Shown here: positions 25,248-34,211 of the stretch, piece after piece
Position numbering within the stretch: position 1 is the first letter of the stretch
How the letters are laid out: every line of letters begins with the position of its first letter
Source: Brachybacterium sp. YJGR34
GTDB taxonomy: Bacteria > Actinomycetota > Actinomycetes > Actinomycetales > Dermabacteraceae
NCBI RefSeq assembly: GCF_003347015.1
Contig: NZ_PNFB01000001.1
Span: 368,632-432,631, forward strand
Direction of reading: 5' to 3'
Length of the DNA stretch: 64,000 bases
Position numbers and translations under genes: made by a program
The notes under the pieces: model-generated
What the model was told of the DNA's origin: nothing
Seen by the model: only the letters and a program-made list of their open reading frames with translations
Databases searched by the model: none

Positions 25248-26603
25248 ATGCCCACGACCACACTCCGATCCGGTGCCGCGCCCCGCTCCGCCGTCCCGCG
25301 CCGCTCAGTGCTGACCGCCGGGGCCTCGGTCCCGCTCGCCGCAGCTGGGCTCGCGGCCTGCACCGACGGCGAGAACCCGGAGCCGGCCGAGGAGCCGGAT
25401 CTCGCCGCTGAGGTGCCCCGGGCCGAGCCCGGCCCCATCGAGGGCGCAGGCTCCCTCGCGGTCCCGTTCACCGCGCGGCTGCTGGGCGCCGTGAATCGCT
25501 CCGCCGTCAACGTGGTCTGCTCACCGCTGTCCGCGCAGATCGCCCTGACCATGGCCGGGCTCGGCGCGGCAGGGGACACCCGCGCGCAGATGGAGGACGT
25601 GCTCGGCGGGACCGTCGAGGACCTGGCCCAGCACGCCAACACCCTCTCCGCGGTGCTCGCCGGCGTCGGGGACGAGGAGCGGGAGGAGCCCGACGAGGAC
25701 GCCCCCGAACCACCCGTCGCCTCCCTGGTCAATGGCACCTGGCTGCAGGAGGGCCTGGAGGTGGAGGAGGCGTACCTCGAGGGCCTGGCCACCTTCTTCG
25801 GCAGCGGTGTCCGCACCATCGACTTCGAGGACGACGCCGCCCGGGAGGAGGGCCGCGAGGCCATCAACACGTGGGTCGCGGACTCCACCGCGGACCTCAT
25901 CGAGGAGCTCGTCCCCGAGGGCGTGCTGCGCGCGGTCACCCGCCTGGTCCTCGTCAACGCCCTGCACCTGAAGGCGGCATGGCCCCAGGAGCTGACGCCG
26001 GTCGACGGCACCTTCACCACCGCGGCCGGGGAGGAGGTCGCCGTCCCGATGCTCAGCGGTATCACGCACCGCTGGTACGAGGACGAGCTGTGCCGCGCCA
26101 CCGCGCTGAACACCTACGGCGACGATCTCGCCCTCGCTGTCGTCCAGCCCGCCGCGGACGTCGGCACGGTGCTCGACGCCTGGGCGCAGAGCGCCGAGGA
26201 CCCCGCGGCCGGGCTCGGCGCCCTCCTCGCGGGGCTCTCCGCGACCGGCAGCACCACACAGCTCACCCTGCCCGGCGTCGACATCGGCTGGAATGCGGAG
26301 TTGAACGAGCTGCTGCAGGGACTCGGGATGACCGACGCGTTCACCGGCGAGGCCGACTTCTCCGGGATCACCGAGCAGATCGACCTGGTCATCTCGTCCG
26401 TGCTGCAGAAGGCCGTGCTCACCGTCGACCAGGAGGGGATGGAGGCCGCGGCGGCGACTGCCGTGGCGGTGAACGCGGTCTCGGGGGTGATCGGCGAGCA
26501 CGAGCTGGTCCTCGATGCCCCGTTCCTCGTGGTCGCCTTCGAGACCTCGACGCTCGCCCCGCTGGTGGTGGGTTGGGTGGGGGACCCCACGCAGACGCGA
26601 TAG
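25248..26603 (+). CDS. Serpin (serine protease inhibitor), lipoprotein
   Basis: 451 residues. A lipoprotein signal (SVPLAAAGLAACTD) anchors it outside the membrane, followed by an acidic spacer and the serpin fold (NVVCSPLSAQIALTMAGLGA at the start, LDAPFLVVAFE at the end). The reactive-loop hinge reads DQEGMEAAAATAVAV, close to the inhibitory consensus, though P14 is Met rather than Thr. The scissile bond is probably within NAVSGVIG, pointing to an elastase-like protease. Bacterial serpins, such as that of Bifidobacterium longum, block host elastases. Alone on its transcript between an importer and two beta-galactosidases. Confidence 0.9.
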   Translation: MPTTTLRSGAAPRSAVPRRSVLTAGASVPLAAAGLAACTDGENPEPAEEPDLAAEVPRAEPGPIEGAGSLAVPFTARLLGAVNRSAVNVVCSPLSAQIALTMAGLGAAGDTRAQMEDVLGGTVEDLAQHANTLSAVLAGVGDEEREEPDEDAPEPPVASLVNGTWLQEGLEVEEAYLEGLATFFGSGVRTIDFEDDAAREEGREAINTWVADSTADLIEELVPEGVLRAVTRLVLVNALHLKAAWPQELTPVDGTFTTAAGEEVAVPMLSGITHRWYEDELCRATALNTYGDDLALAVVQPAADVGTVLDAWAQSAEDPAAGLGALLAGLSATGSTTQLTLPGVDIGWNAELNELLQGLGMTDAFTGEADFSGITEQIDLVISSVLQKAVLTVDQEGMEAAAATAVAVNAVSGVIGEHELVLDAPFLVVAFETSTLAPLVVGWVGDPTQTR

Positions 26604-26669
26604 CGCGCCGTGCCCCGCGCGCCGCCCCCGGCCTCGCCCCGCCCCCGCCCGGCTCCCGACTACCCTGTG

Positions 26670-26683
26670 GGGAAGCGATTCCC
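26670..26683. promoter_or_regulatory. LacI-type operator-like palindrome before the GH42 gene
   Basis: GGGAAGCGATTCCC is a 14-bp palindrome with two mismatched positions and a central CG, the pattern of LacI-family operators. It lies 24 bp before the beta-galactosidase start. No LacI-type gene is in the window. Confidence 0.5.
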
Positions 26684-26707
26684 GCGCGTTCTCACGATGG
26701 AGGAGAC

Positions 26708-28717
26708 ATGACTGCATCCCGCCCCTGGCCCGTCGGCGTCGAAGGGATCGTCTACGGCGGCGACTACAACCCGGAGCAGTGGCCGCGGGAGGTGCGCCTC
26801 GAGGACGTGGAGCTCATGCGCGAGGCCGGGGTGAACCTGGTCAGCGTCGCGATCTTCGCCTGGGCGACCCTCGAGCCGCGCGAGGGCGAGTACGACTTCG
26901 CCTGGCTCGACGAGGTCATGGACCGCCTGGGGGAGGCCGGCATCAAGGTCGCGCTCGCCACCGCCACCGCCTCCCCGCCGCCGTGGCTGACCCGCCACCA
27001 CCCCGAGATCCTTCCCGTCACCGAGGACGGCACGGTGCTGGGACAGGGCGGCCGCCAGTCCTATGCGGTCTCCTCGCCCCTGTTCCGCGAGTACGCGCTG
27101 CGGATGACGCGCGTGATGGCCGAGCGCTACGGCGAGCATCCCGCGCTTGCGCTGTGGCACGTGGACAACGAGCTGGGCTGCCACGTCCCGCACGACTACT
27201 CCGATCATGCCGCCGTCGCCTTCCGCACCTGGCTCGAGCGCCGCTACGGCACCATCGAGGCGCTCAACGAGGCCTGGGGCACCGCCTTCTGGTCCCAGCG
27301 CTACGACACCTTCCACGAGATCCTCCCGCCGCGGGCGGCGCCCACCTACCCCAATCCCTCCCAGCAGCTCGACTTCGCCCGCTTCTCCAGCGACGAGCTG
27401 CTCACCCACTACCGCGCGCTGCGGGACGTGCTGCGCGAGGTCACCCCGCAGATCCCCACCACCACCAACCTCATGCTCTCGAGCGCGACGAAGTGGATGG
27501 ACTACTTCTCCTGGGCGGATGACCTGGACCTGGTCGCCAACGACCACTACCTGATCGCCGCCGATCCCCGCGGCCAGATCGAGCTCGCCATGGCCGCGGA
27601 CCTCGCGCGCGGCGTCGCCGGCGGCGACCCGTGGATCCTCATGGAGCACTCCACCTCCGCGGTGAACTGGCAGCCGCGCAACCGCGCCAAGGGCCCCGGG
27701 GAGATGCTGCGCAACTCGCTCTCGCACGTCGCCCGCGGGGCCGACGGGATCATGTTCTTCCAGTGGCGCCAGTCGAAGGCCGGCGCCGAGAAGTTCCACT
27801 CGGCGATGGTGCCCCACGGCGGGCGCGACACCGACGTCTGGCAGAACACGGTCGCGCTGGGTCGGACGCTCGAGGCGCTCGCCCCGGTGCACGGCAGCCG
27901 CGTCCTGAGCCGCGTGGCGATCGTGGTCGACTATCCCTCCTGGTGGGGCAGTGAGCTGGATTCCCACCCCACCCAGTCCCTGCGCTACAACGAGGAGCTG
28001 CTGCGCTGGTACACGGCGTTCTGGGACCTCGGCATCGGCGTGGACATGGTCCCGGTGGACGCCGATCTCAGCGGCTACGAGCTGATCCTCGCGCCCACTC
28101 TGTACACCGTGCGCGACGAGGATGCCGAGCGCCTGGCCGCGGCCGCCCGCGACGGCGCCCAGGTGGTCATCACCTTCTTCTCCGGCATCGTCGACGAGAA
28201 CGACCATGTGCGCCTCGGCGGCTACCCCGGGGCGTTCCGGGACCTGCTGGAGGTGCGCACCGAGGAGTTCTACGCGCTGCAGGAGGACGAGGTCCGCCAT
28301 CTCGACGACGGCAGCCCCGCGGACCTCTGGAGCGAGAAGACGCATCTCGAGGGCGCGGAGGCGGTCCGCACCTGGGCCGACGGGCCGCTGCGCGGCTGGC
28401 CCGCGGTCACCCGCGCCGTGACCGGGGAGGGCGCCGCCTGGTACGTCGCGACGCGTCCCTCGGCCGAGGCCCTGGAGTCCCTGGTCGAGGAGATCGCCGC
28501 CGCGGCGGGGGTGGAGCCGTCCGTGCCGGGTCTGCACCGCGACGTCGAGGCCGTGCGCCGCTTCGCCGAGGATGGCACCACCTACCTGTTCGTCCTGAAC
28601 CACTCCGATCGCGACCAGGTGGTGCAGGTCAGCGGCCAGGAGCTGCTCAGCGGCACCGACGCCGGCGGCGCCTTCACCGTCCATGCCGGCGCCGCCGCCG
28701 TGATCCGCGAGAGCTGA
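26708..28717 (+). CDS. Beta-galactosidase, glycoside hydrolase family 42
   Basis: 669 residues. The TIM barrel begins GIVYGGDYNPEQWP; E155 (HVDNELGCH) is the acid/base and E313 (ILMEHST) the nucleophile. The trimerisation domain (~400-600) and small C-terminal beta domain follow. No signal peptide, so it acts inside on imported galactosides. AGGAG 5 nt upstream. The GH35 gene follows after 140 bp. Confidence 0.94.
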   Translation: MTASRPWPVGVEGIVYGGDYNPEQWPREVRLEDVELMREAGVNLVSVAIFAWATLEPREGEYDFAWLDEVMDRLGEAGIKVALATATASPPPWLTRHHPEILPVTEDGTVLGQGGRQSYAVSSPLFREYALRMTRVMAERYGEHPALALWHVDNELGCHVPHDYSDHAAVAFRTWLERRYGTIEALNEAWGTAFWSQRYDTFHEILPPRAAPTYPNPSQQLDFARFSSDELLTHYRALRDVLREVTPQIPTTTNLMLSSATKWMDYFSWADDLDLVANDHYLIAADPRGQIELAMAADLARGVAGGDPWILMEHSTSAVNWQPRNRAKGPGEMLRNSLSHVARGADGIMFFQWRQSKAGAEKFHSAMVPHGGRDTDVWQNTVALGRTLEALAPVHGSRVLSRVAIVVDYPSWWGSELDSHPTQSLRYNEELLRWYTAFWDLGIGVDMVPVDADLSGYELILAPTLYTVRDEDAERLAAAARDGAQVVITFFSGIVDENDHVRLGGYPGAFRDLLEVRTEEFYALQEDEVRHLDDGSPADLWSEKTHLEGAEAVRTWADGPLRGWPAVTRAVTGEGAAWYVATRPSAEALESLVEEIAAAAGVEPSVPGLHRDVEAVRRFAEDGTTYLFVLNHSDRDQVVQVSGQELLSGTDAGGAFTVHAGAAAVIRES

Positions 28718-28735
28718 GCCCGCCGGAACCGCGCT

Positions 28736-28791
28736 CCGCGGTGTGCTCTCGGACGGCGCACCGCGGCGCGCGCCGTCGAACCGCGGTGTGC
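28736..28791 (+). promoter_or_regulatory. Two mutually exclusive hairpins between the GH42 and GH35 genes
   Basis: CCGCGGTGTGC occurs at 28736-28746 and 28781-28791. Between them lies GCGCACCGCGG (28756-28766), which can pair with either copy (one mismatch). The arrangement could work as an attenuator or be simple GC-rich repetition. Confidence 0.4.
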
Positions 28792-28857
28792 CGTCGGGCC
28801 GCGGATCGGCCCCCCGCGGAGCGCGCCCGTCACCGCCACCCCGAGAGGACCTCACCC

Positions 28858-30768
28858 ATGACCGCCCTGCTGACTCCCACCCCGGACGGCTTCCTCCGTG
28901 CCGGCGAGCCCCACCTCGTGATCTCCGGGGCGCTCCACTACTTCCGCGTGCACCCCGAGCAGTGGCGCGACCGCCTGCGCCGCCTGGTGGTGATGGGCTG
29001 CAACACCGTGGAGACCTATGTGGCCTGGAACGTCCACCAGCCGTCCCCGGAGACGGTCGACTTCACCGGCATTGCGGACCTGGGCCGCTTCCTCGACCTC
29101 GCCGCGGAGGAGGGGCTGGATGCGATCGTGCGCCCGGGGCCGTACATCTGCGCAGAGTGGGAGAACGGCGGCTTCCCCGGCTGGATCCTCGCCGATCGCA
29201 GCCTCCGCCTGCGCAACCGCAACCCGGCCTACCTCCGGCTCGTGGACGCCTGGTTCGACCAGCTCATCCCGGTCATCGCCGAGCGCCAGGCCGGCCGCGG
29301 CGGCACCGTGGTGATGGTGCAGGTGGAGAACGAGTACGGCAGCTACGGCGATGACACGGCCTATCTCGCGCACCTGCGCGACGGGCTGATCGCGCGCGGG
29401 ATCGAGGAGCTGCTGGTGACCTCCGACGGTCCGGGGCGGCAGTGGCTGACCGGCGGCACCGTCGAGGGCGCGCTGGGGACGGTGAACTTCGGCTCTCGCA
29501 CCCTCGAGGTGCTCGCGATGGCCCGGGAGGAGCTGCCCGATCAGCCGCAGATGTGCATGGAGTTCTGGAACGGCTGGTTCGACCACTGGGGCGAGGAGCA
29601 TCACGAGCGGACCGGCGAGCACGCTGCCTCCGAGCTCGCGGACATGCTGAGCCGCCGCATGAGCGTGAACGTCTACATGGCCCACGGCGGCACCAACTTC
29701 GGCCTGCGCGCCGGCGCCAATCACGACGGGGCCCTGCAGCCCACCACCACCAGCTACGACTACGACGCGCCGATCGCGGAGAACGGCGCACTCACGCCCA
29801 AGTTCCGCGCCTTCCGCGAGGTCATCGCCCGCCACCGCGACCTGCCCCCGCTCGCGGAGCATCTCGACGCGCTGGGCCTGGAGGCGGTGCCCACGACCCT
29901 GCCCGCGGAGGAGCTCTCGATCGAGAGGACCCTCGCGCTGCGCGGCACCGAGCGGTTCACCCGACGCGCACCGGTGCACCCCGTGCCGCCCTCCTTCGAG
30001 GAGGTGGGTCTGGAGCGCGGGCTGCTGCGCCTGAGCCGGGAGATCGAGATCGCCGTCGACGTGCGCGGGGGCCGGACCGAGATCGCCCCGTTGAAGCTCT
30101 ATGACCTGCACGATCGAGCCTGGGCCTATGTCGACGGGGTGTACGTGGGCGCCGTCGGCGTGGTGGGGAACGAGCAGTGCGAGACCGACCCGGCCACGAT
30201 CGAGCTGAGCGGCTTTGCCGACCGTCTGCTGCCGGGCGGCGGCCGACGGACCGTGCGCGTGGATCTGCTGGTCGAGAATCTGGGCCGCGTGAACTTCGGA
30301 CCGCGGCTGGGGGAGCGCAAGGGCATCCTCGGCGGCGTCTGGCAGAGCGTCCGCTTCCTCAACGGCTGGGAGGTCGATCCCTGGCCGCTCGAGGACATGG
30401 GCGCCGAGCTCGCGCAGCTCCTCGCCGAGGCCCCGGCGCCGGCGGCGCAGGATGGACGGGCGGTGGAGGCCGCCGAATCAGGCACCGCCACGGTTCTCGA
30501 TGATGCGCTGCCGGTTCTGGTCGGCTCCTCCTTCGCGGCCGACGGGCCGCAGGACACCTTTCTCGATGTCTCCGGGGCCGGGCACGGCGTCGTCTACGTG
30601 AACGGCTACTGCGTGGGGCGCTACTGGAACATCGGTCCCCAGCAGTCGCTCTACGTCCCCGCACCGCTGGTGCGCGCGGGCCGCAACGAGGTGCTGCTGC
30701 TGGACCTCGAGAAGCAGCCGGATCGTCTCGCGCTCGCCACGGGGCACCGCTTCGGCGGTGCTGCGTAG
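28858..30768 (+). CDS. Beta-galactosidase, glycoside hydrolase family 35
   Basis: 636 residues. Barrel opening SGALHYFRVHPEQW, acid/base E159 (VQVENEYGSYG), nucleophile E235 (MCMEFWNGWFD), then two C-terminal beta-sandwich domains ending in GYCVGRYWNIGPQQ. GH35 enzymes favour beta-1,3 and beta-1,4 galactosides, including those on host glycans. No signal peptide. With the GH42 gene it covers a broad set of galactosidic links. Confidence 0.94.
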   Translation: MTALLTPTPDGFLRAGEPHLVISGALHYFRVHPEQWRDRLRRLVVMGCNTVETYVAWNVHQPSPETVDFTGIADLGRFLDLAAEEGLDAIVRPGPYICAEWENGGFPGWILADRSLRLRNRNPAYLRLVDAWFDQLIPVIAERQAGRGGTVVMVQVENEYGSYGDDTAYLAHLRDGLIARGIEELLVTSDGPGRQWLTGGTVEGALGTVNFGSRTLEVLAMAREELPDQPQMCMEFWNGWFDHWGEEHHERTGEHAASELADMLSRRMSVNVYMAHGGTNFGLRAGANHDGALQPTTTSYDYDAPIAENGALTPKFRAFREVIARHRDLPPLAEHLDALGLEAVPTTLPAEELSIERTLALRGTERFTRRAPVHPVPPSFEEVGLERGLLRLSREIEIAVDVRGGRTEIAPLKLYDLHDRAWAYVDGVYVGAVGVVGNEQCETDPATIELSGFADRLLPGGGRRTVRVDLLVENLGRVNFGPRLGERKGILGGVWQSVRFLNGWEVDPWPLEDMGAELAQLLAEAPAPAAQDGRAVEAAESGTATVLDDALPVLVGSSFAADGPQDTFLDVSGAGHGVVYVNGYCVGRYWNIGPQQSLYVPAPLVRAGRNEVLLLDLEKQPDRLALATGHRFGGAA

Positions 30769-30798
30769 GGGAGGCCCCGTCGGACGTGCCGGCCGGCG

Positions 30799-31029
30799 TC
30801 AGCCCGTGCCGTCGTCGCCGGCTCGGAACGACAGTCCCTGCTCGGCGAGCGCCGCTGCCAGGAGCCGAATGGCCTTGGGGCCCACGCCGTGGAGGGCGAG
30901 GAGCTCCTTCTCCGTGCAGGTGCTGACCTTCGCGAGCGAGTCGATCCCCGCGGACTGCAGCTCCCGCGGGGCAGTCTTCCCCAGCTCGTTCGGCAGGTCG
31001 CCGACGGGTCGGACGTCTGGTGTGCTCAT
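30799..31029 (-). CDS. Small helix-hairpin-helix protein
   Basis: 76 residues from the chosen ATG, which has GGAGG 8 nt upstream. The core LGKTAPRELQSAGIDSLAKV, then LLALHGVGPKAIRLLAAAL, is a helix-hairpin-helix pair like that of the RNA polymerase alpha C-terminal domain, so it probably binds DNA. No partner domain. Convergent with the GH35 gene and divergent from the M60 gene. Confidence 0.8.
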   Translation of the reverse strand: MSTPDVRPVGDLPNELGKTAPRELQSAGIDSLAKVSTCTEKELLALHGVGPKAIRLLAAALAEQGLSFRAGDDGTG

Positions 31030-31119
31030 GGCGTCGCCTCCTGCGGAGCAGTCTGGCAGGAAGCCGGGCGGAGTTCCAGAGGGCTCCGGACGACCCCCTC
31101 GAGTCATCGGATGTCTTGG

Positions 31120-31148
31120 TTGTGCTTCAGGTCACTCCGGCTTAGGGT
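31120..31148 (+). promoter_or_regulatory. Probable sigma-70-type promoter of the M60 gene
   Basis: TTGTGC and TAGGGT are separated by 17 bp, ending about 38 bp before the ATG. Moderate match only. Confidence 0.4.
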
Positions 31149-31186
31149 GAAGGCGACCCACGAGAAGAAGAGGCGGCTGATCGACG

Positions 31187-32638
31187 ATGATCGAGCAAAA
31201 CCATTCACACCCCGCGGAGCCCGGACATGCTGGGGCGAGGAGCGCCGAGGGCGGCGGTCCACCGTCGGTGACCCGGCGAGGGCTGCTCCGGGGAGCGGCC
31301 GCGGTTACCGGGGTCGGGCTCGCGGGGGCCGCGATCGCCCCGGCTCTGGCGGCGAGCCGTCCGACCCCTGCGCGGATGCAGACCGTGCAGGCCTTCCCGC
31401 GAGCCCGGGAGGTCGGCGACACCCGCACCTATCAGGCGCTCTCGGCCAGCGACCTGAACCCGAGCGGCTTCTACCTGGCGCCGGACACCGCGCTGACGAT
31501 CGCGGTCAAGGAGGCCACGGCGGAGGAGAACCTCCTGGTGGTGGGGGCGCCGGATGCCGAGAACGATCCGGACCAGCGCACGCCGCGGGAGTACCCGCTG
31601 CGCGAGGGCGAGAACACCGTGAACGACCCCTACGGCGGCCCGGTGTACTGGAAGGTCATCGGGGAGGGTGGGCAGCTGCGGGCGCGCCTCGGGCAGGCGG
31701 CTCAGCACATGCCCTACTACCTCCACGGCCGCACCACGGAGGCGGAGTTCCAGGAGCAGCTCGACGCTCGGCCCACCCCCTATGTCGAGATGGTCAGCGA
31801 CCATGCCCTGGTCACGCTGCAGCGCTCGGCCGCGCTGCGATTCCGCGAGGAGGACCATGTCGCGCTGCTCGACACGCTCGAGCAGGTCATCGCCATCGAG
31901 GACGACATCGCGGGGCTCGACGGCTCCTCGCCCCTGCATGCCCGCCTCGACCACCGGTTCCACCTCGTCACCCGCGCCGCCAGCATCGAGGGCATCGGCG
32001 CGTACGCGACCCACGGCCACACCCTCTACCCGGAGCCGATCCAGGACCGTCTCCTCGAGGTCAGCACGCTGCGCCTGAACGGCTGGGGCGTCTACCACGA
32101 GCTCGGCCATCAGCATCAGCAGACCCCCTACAAGCCCACCGCCCTCACCGAGTCGACGGTCAACTGGTACTCCCTCGCGGTGAACCGGGAGTTCGCGATC
32201 CAGTACGGGCAGCCGCCCCGCCTGCACGTGCCCGAGAGCAACGGCCAGACGGTCTGGGAGAGTGCGATCCCCAAGGTCGGCACCCCCGGGGTCGACTTCC
32301 TCGAGAGCTTCTCCGTGATGGAGCACCTCGTGATGTACGAGCAGCTCCGCCTGGCCTACGGCCTGCAGTTCTTCCGGGACGTGCATCGGCTGGTCCGGGA
32401 GGAGAAGCCCGACTCCGGGCACTACGGCGACAACGACCACCGGCTCGCGATGCTCGTGCTGTATTTCTCGAAAGCGGCGCAGCGCGATCTGCGCGGGTAC
32501 ACCTCGGCATGGGGGATCCGCTACGGCGAGGAGTTCGACGCGATGATCGATGCCCTCGGCCTGCCCGAGCCGGAGCAGGACCTCACCGCGATCCGCGACG
32601 AGGAGGGCGCCGAGCGCCTGGCCGAGCTCCGGGGCTGA
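31187..32638 (+). CDS. Secreted M60-family metallopeptidase (mucinase type)
   Basis: 483 residues. A Tat signal (TRRGLLRGAAAVTGV, cleaved near ALAAS) precedes a beta-rich N domain and a zinc peptidase domain with H304-E305-L-G-H308 and E322, fitting HExxHx(8,24)E of the M60/enhancin group. Known members cut mucin-like, O-glycosylated proteins. No carbohydrate-binding module is seen, so it is shorter than gut versions. The surrounding galactosidase, fucosidase and sulfatase genes support a glycoprotein substrate. Confidence 0.88.
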   Translation: MIEQNHSHPAEPGHAGARSAEGGGPPSVTRRGLLRGAAAVTGVGLAGAAIAPALAASRPTPARMQTVQAFPRAREVGDTRTYQALSASDLNPSGFYLAPDTALTIAVKEATAEENLLVVGAPDAENDPDQRTPREYPLREGENTVNDPYGGPVYWKVIGEGGQLRARLGQAAQHMPYYLHGRTTEAEFQEQLDARPTPYVEMVSDHALVTLQRSAALRFREEDHVALLDTLEQVIAIEDDIAGLDGSSPLHARLDHRFHLVTRAASIEGIGAYATHGHTLYPEPIQDRLLEVSTLRLNGWGVYHELGHQHQQTPYKPTALTESTVNWYSLAVNREFAIQYGQPPRLHVPESNGQTVWESAIPKVGTPGVDFLESFSVMEHLVMYEQLRLAYGLQFFRDVHRLVREEKPDSGHYGDNDHRLAMLVLYFSKAAQRDLRGYTSAWGIRYGEEFDAMIDALGLPEPEQDLTAIRDEEGAERLAELRG

Positions 32639-32702
32639 GCGGGAGCGGGGACGGGCGGCGCCCACGCGGAGGGTGCCGCCCGCTCCCGTCTACGATGCCC
32701 CC

Positions 32703-33998
32703 ATGACGTCGCTGAGCTGGTCCACGCCGGCGCCCGGGGGTGGGAGGCGTCCCCAGGGGGCGCCGATGGGTCACGCCGCGATGCGCTCGGCCAACATGAG
32801 CCTCCTGCTGCGGGTCCTGCGGTCGCGGGGCGGCAGCTCGAGGGCGGCGCTCGCCCAGGAGACCGGGCTCTCGAAGGCCGCGGTGACGACCTTGGTGGGA
32901 GAGCTGGCCGAGCGCGGGCTGGTCCAGGAGGGCCGGGTCGAGCGGCGCGGCACCGTCGGGCGGCCGGGCACGGAGGTGCGCCTGGACGGGCGGCGCGTGG
33001 CCGGGGTTGGGGTCGAGCTCAACGTCGACTACCTCGCCGTGTGCCTCCGGGACCTCGCCGGCGAGGTGCGCTTCACCTCGTCGATCCCGATGCCCTCGCA
33101 GGCGGGCCCCGGCCCGGACGGGGCGCGGAGCCATCCCCCCGCGCTGGTCATCGACCGGGCGGCGCGGCAGGTCCAGGAGGCCCTTGACGTCGCCGCGGCC
33201 GAGTCCCTGTGGATCGCCGGGATCACCGTCGCTCCGCCCGGCCCGATCGACTACGCGGCGTCGACCGTGCGTTTCGCCTCCACCCTGGGGTGGGAGGCGG
33301 TGCCCCTCGGCGAGGAGCTCGCGCGGCGCCTGGGCCCGGATCACCCGGAGCTCGCCCTCGAGAACGACGCGAAGCTCTCGGCGCTCGCCGAGGCGCCGCG
33401 ACTGGCGCAGCGCGGCATCGAGGACCTGGTCTATCTCACCGGCGACAACGGTGTGGGCGCGGGCATCATCGCCGAGGGTCGGCTGATCCGCGGCTGGTCC
33501 GGCTTCTCCGGCGAGGTGGGGCACATCGGCGTGGAGCCGGGCGGGGAGCCGTGCCGCTGCGGCCGCCGCGGCTGCTGGGAGACCCTGGTCGGTCTCGACC
33601 GCGTCCTGGCCGTCCTGGACCCGCAGGATCCGGCCCTCTCCGCACTGGTCCCGATGCAGGAGCGGCTCGCGCGGCTGCGCACGCTGCTGGAGGAGGGCGA
33701 TCCGCGTCTCCTGCAGCGCTTCTCCGCCCTCGCGGAGGACCTGGTGCGCGGCGCCGGGGTCCTGATGGACGTGCTGAATCCCCGGGCGCTCGTGCTCGGG
33801 GGGTACTTCGGGTACTTCGCGGACGTCCTGGTCGGCCCGGTGCAGGCGGCGCTCGATGCGCGGCTGCTGGCCGACGGGGGCCGGGTCGAGGTGAGCGGGT
33901 CCTCGCACGGGCTGTTCGCGGCGGCCGTCGGGGGAGCCGCGGTCGCGGTCGAGAGAGTGCTCGAGAACCCGATGCTCGCGCCGACGGTCCCTCGCTGA
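32703..33998 (+). CDS. ROK-family transcriptional regulator
   Basis: 431 residues. Winged helix at ~35-95 (RAALAQETGLSKAAVTTLV), then the ROK sugar-binding fold with ENDAKLSAL, the GEVGHIGVEP stretch and the zinc motif CRCGRRGCWE. Members such as NagC and XylR respond to sugars. It is followed by the phosphohexomutase gene and flanked by glycan genes, so it is the best local candidate for control of this region. Confidence 0.9.
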   Translation: MTSLSWSTPAPGGGRRPQGAPMGHAAMRSANMSLLLRVLRSRGGSSRAALAQETGLSKAAVTTLVGELAERGLVQEGRVERRGTVGRPGTEVRLDGRRVAGVGVELNVDYLAVCLRDLAGEVRFTSSIPMPSQAGPGPDGARSHPPALVIDRAARQVQEALDVAAAESLWIAGITVAPPGPIDYAASTVRFASTLGWEAVPLGEELARRLGPDHPELALENDAKLSALAEAPRLAQRGIEDLVYLTGDNGVGAGIIAEGRLIRGWSGFSGEVGHIGVEPGGEPCRCGRRGCWETLVGLDRVLAVLDPQDPALSALVPMQERLARLRTLLEEGDPRLLQRFSALAEDLVRGAGVLMDVLNPRALVLGGYFGYFADVLVGPVQAALDARLLADGGRVEVSGSSHGLFAAAVGGAAVAVERVLENPMLAPTVPR

Positions 33999-34102
33999 GC
34001 GCGTGTCGTCGGCGGGCGCCGGAGTCCGCGGAACCCGACGCCGGCGACGGCCGGGCGCGGCGCCGCCGCACAGCCCTTCGCTCCGAAGAGCATCGCGACC
34101 CC

Positions 34103-34146
34103 TTGACAGCCGGTGCCTCGTTGCCTAGTTTGTTCGCATTGTGAAC
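34103..34146 (+). promoter_or_regulatory. Promoter and operator of the phosphohexomutase gene
   Basis: TTGACA (34103-34108) and TAGTTT (34126-34131) are 17 bp apart, one of the best sigma-70-type promoters here. The palindrome GTTCGCATTGTGAAC (34132-34146) abuts the -10, the position of a repressor site. The ROK protein encoded just upstream is a candidate ligand-responsive binder. Confidence 0.7.
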
Positions 34147-34211
34147 GTATATCGGGCGCGGGCGATGCGGCCACGGGTCACGATGCCTCCGCCACGGACG
34201 AAGGAGCGACC

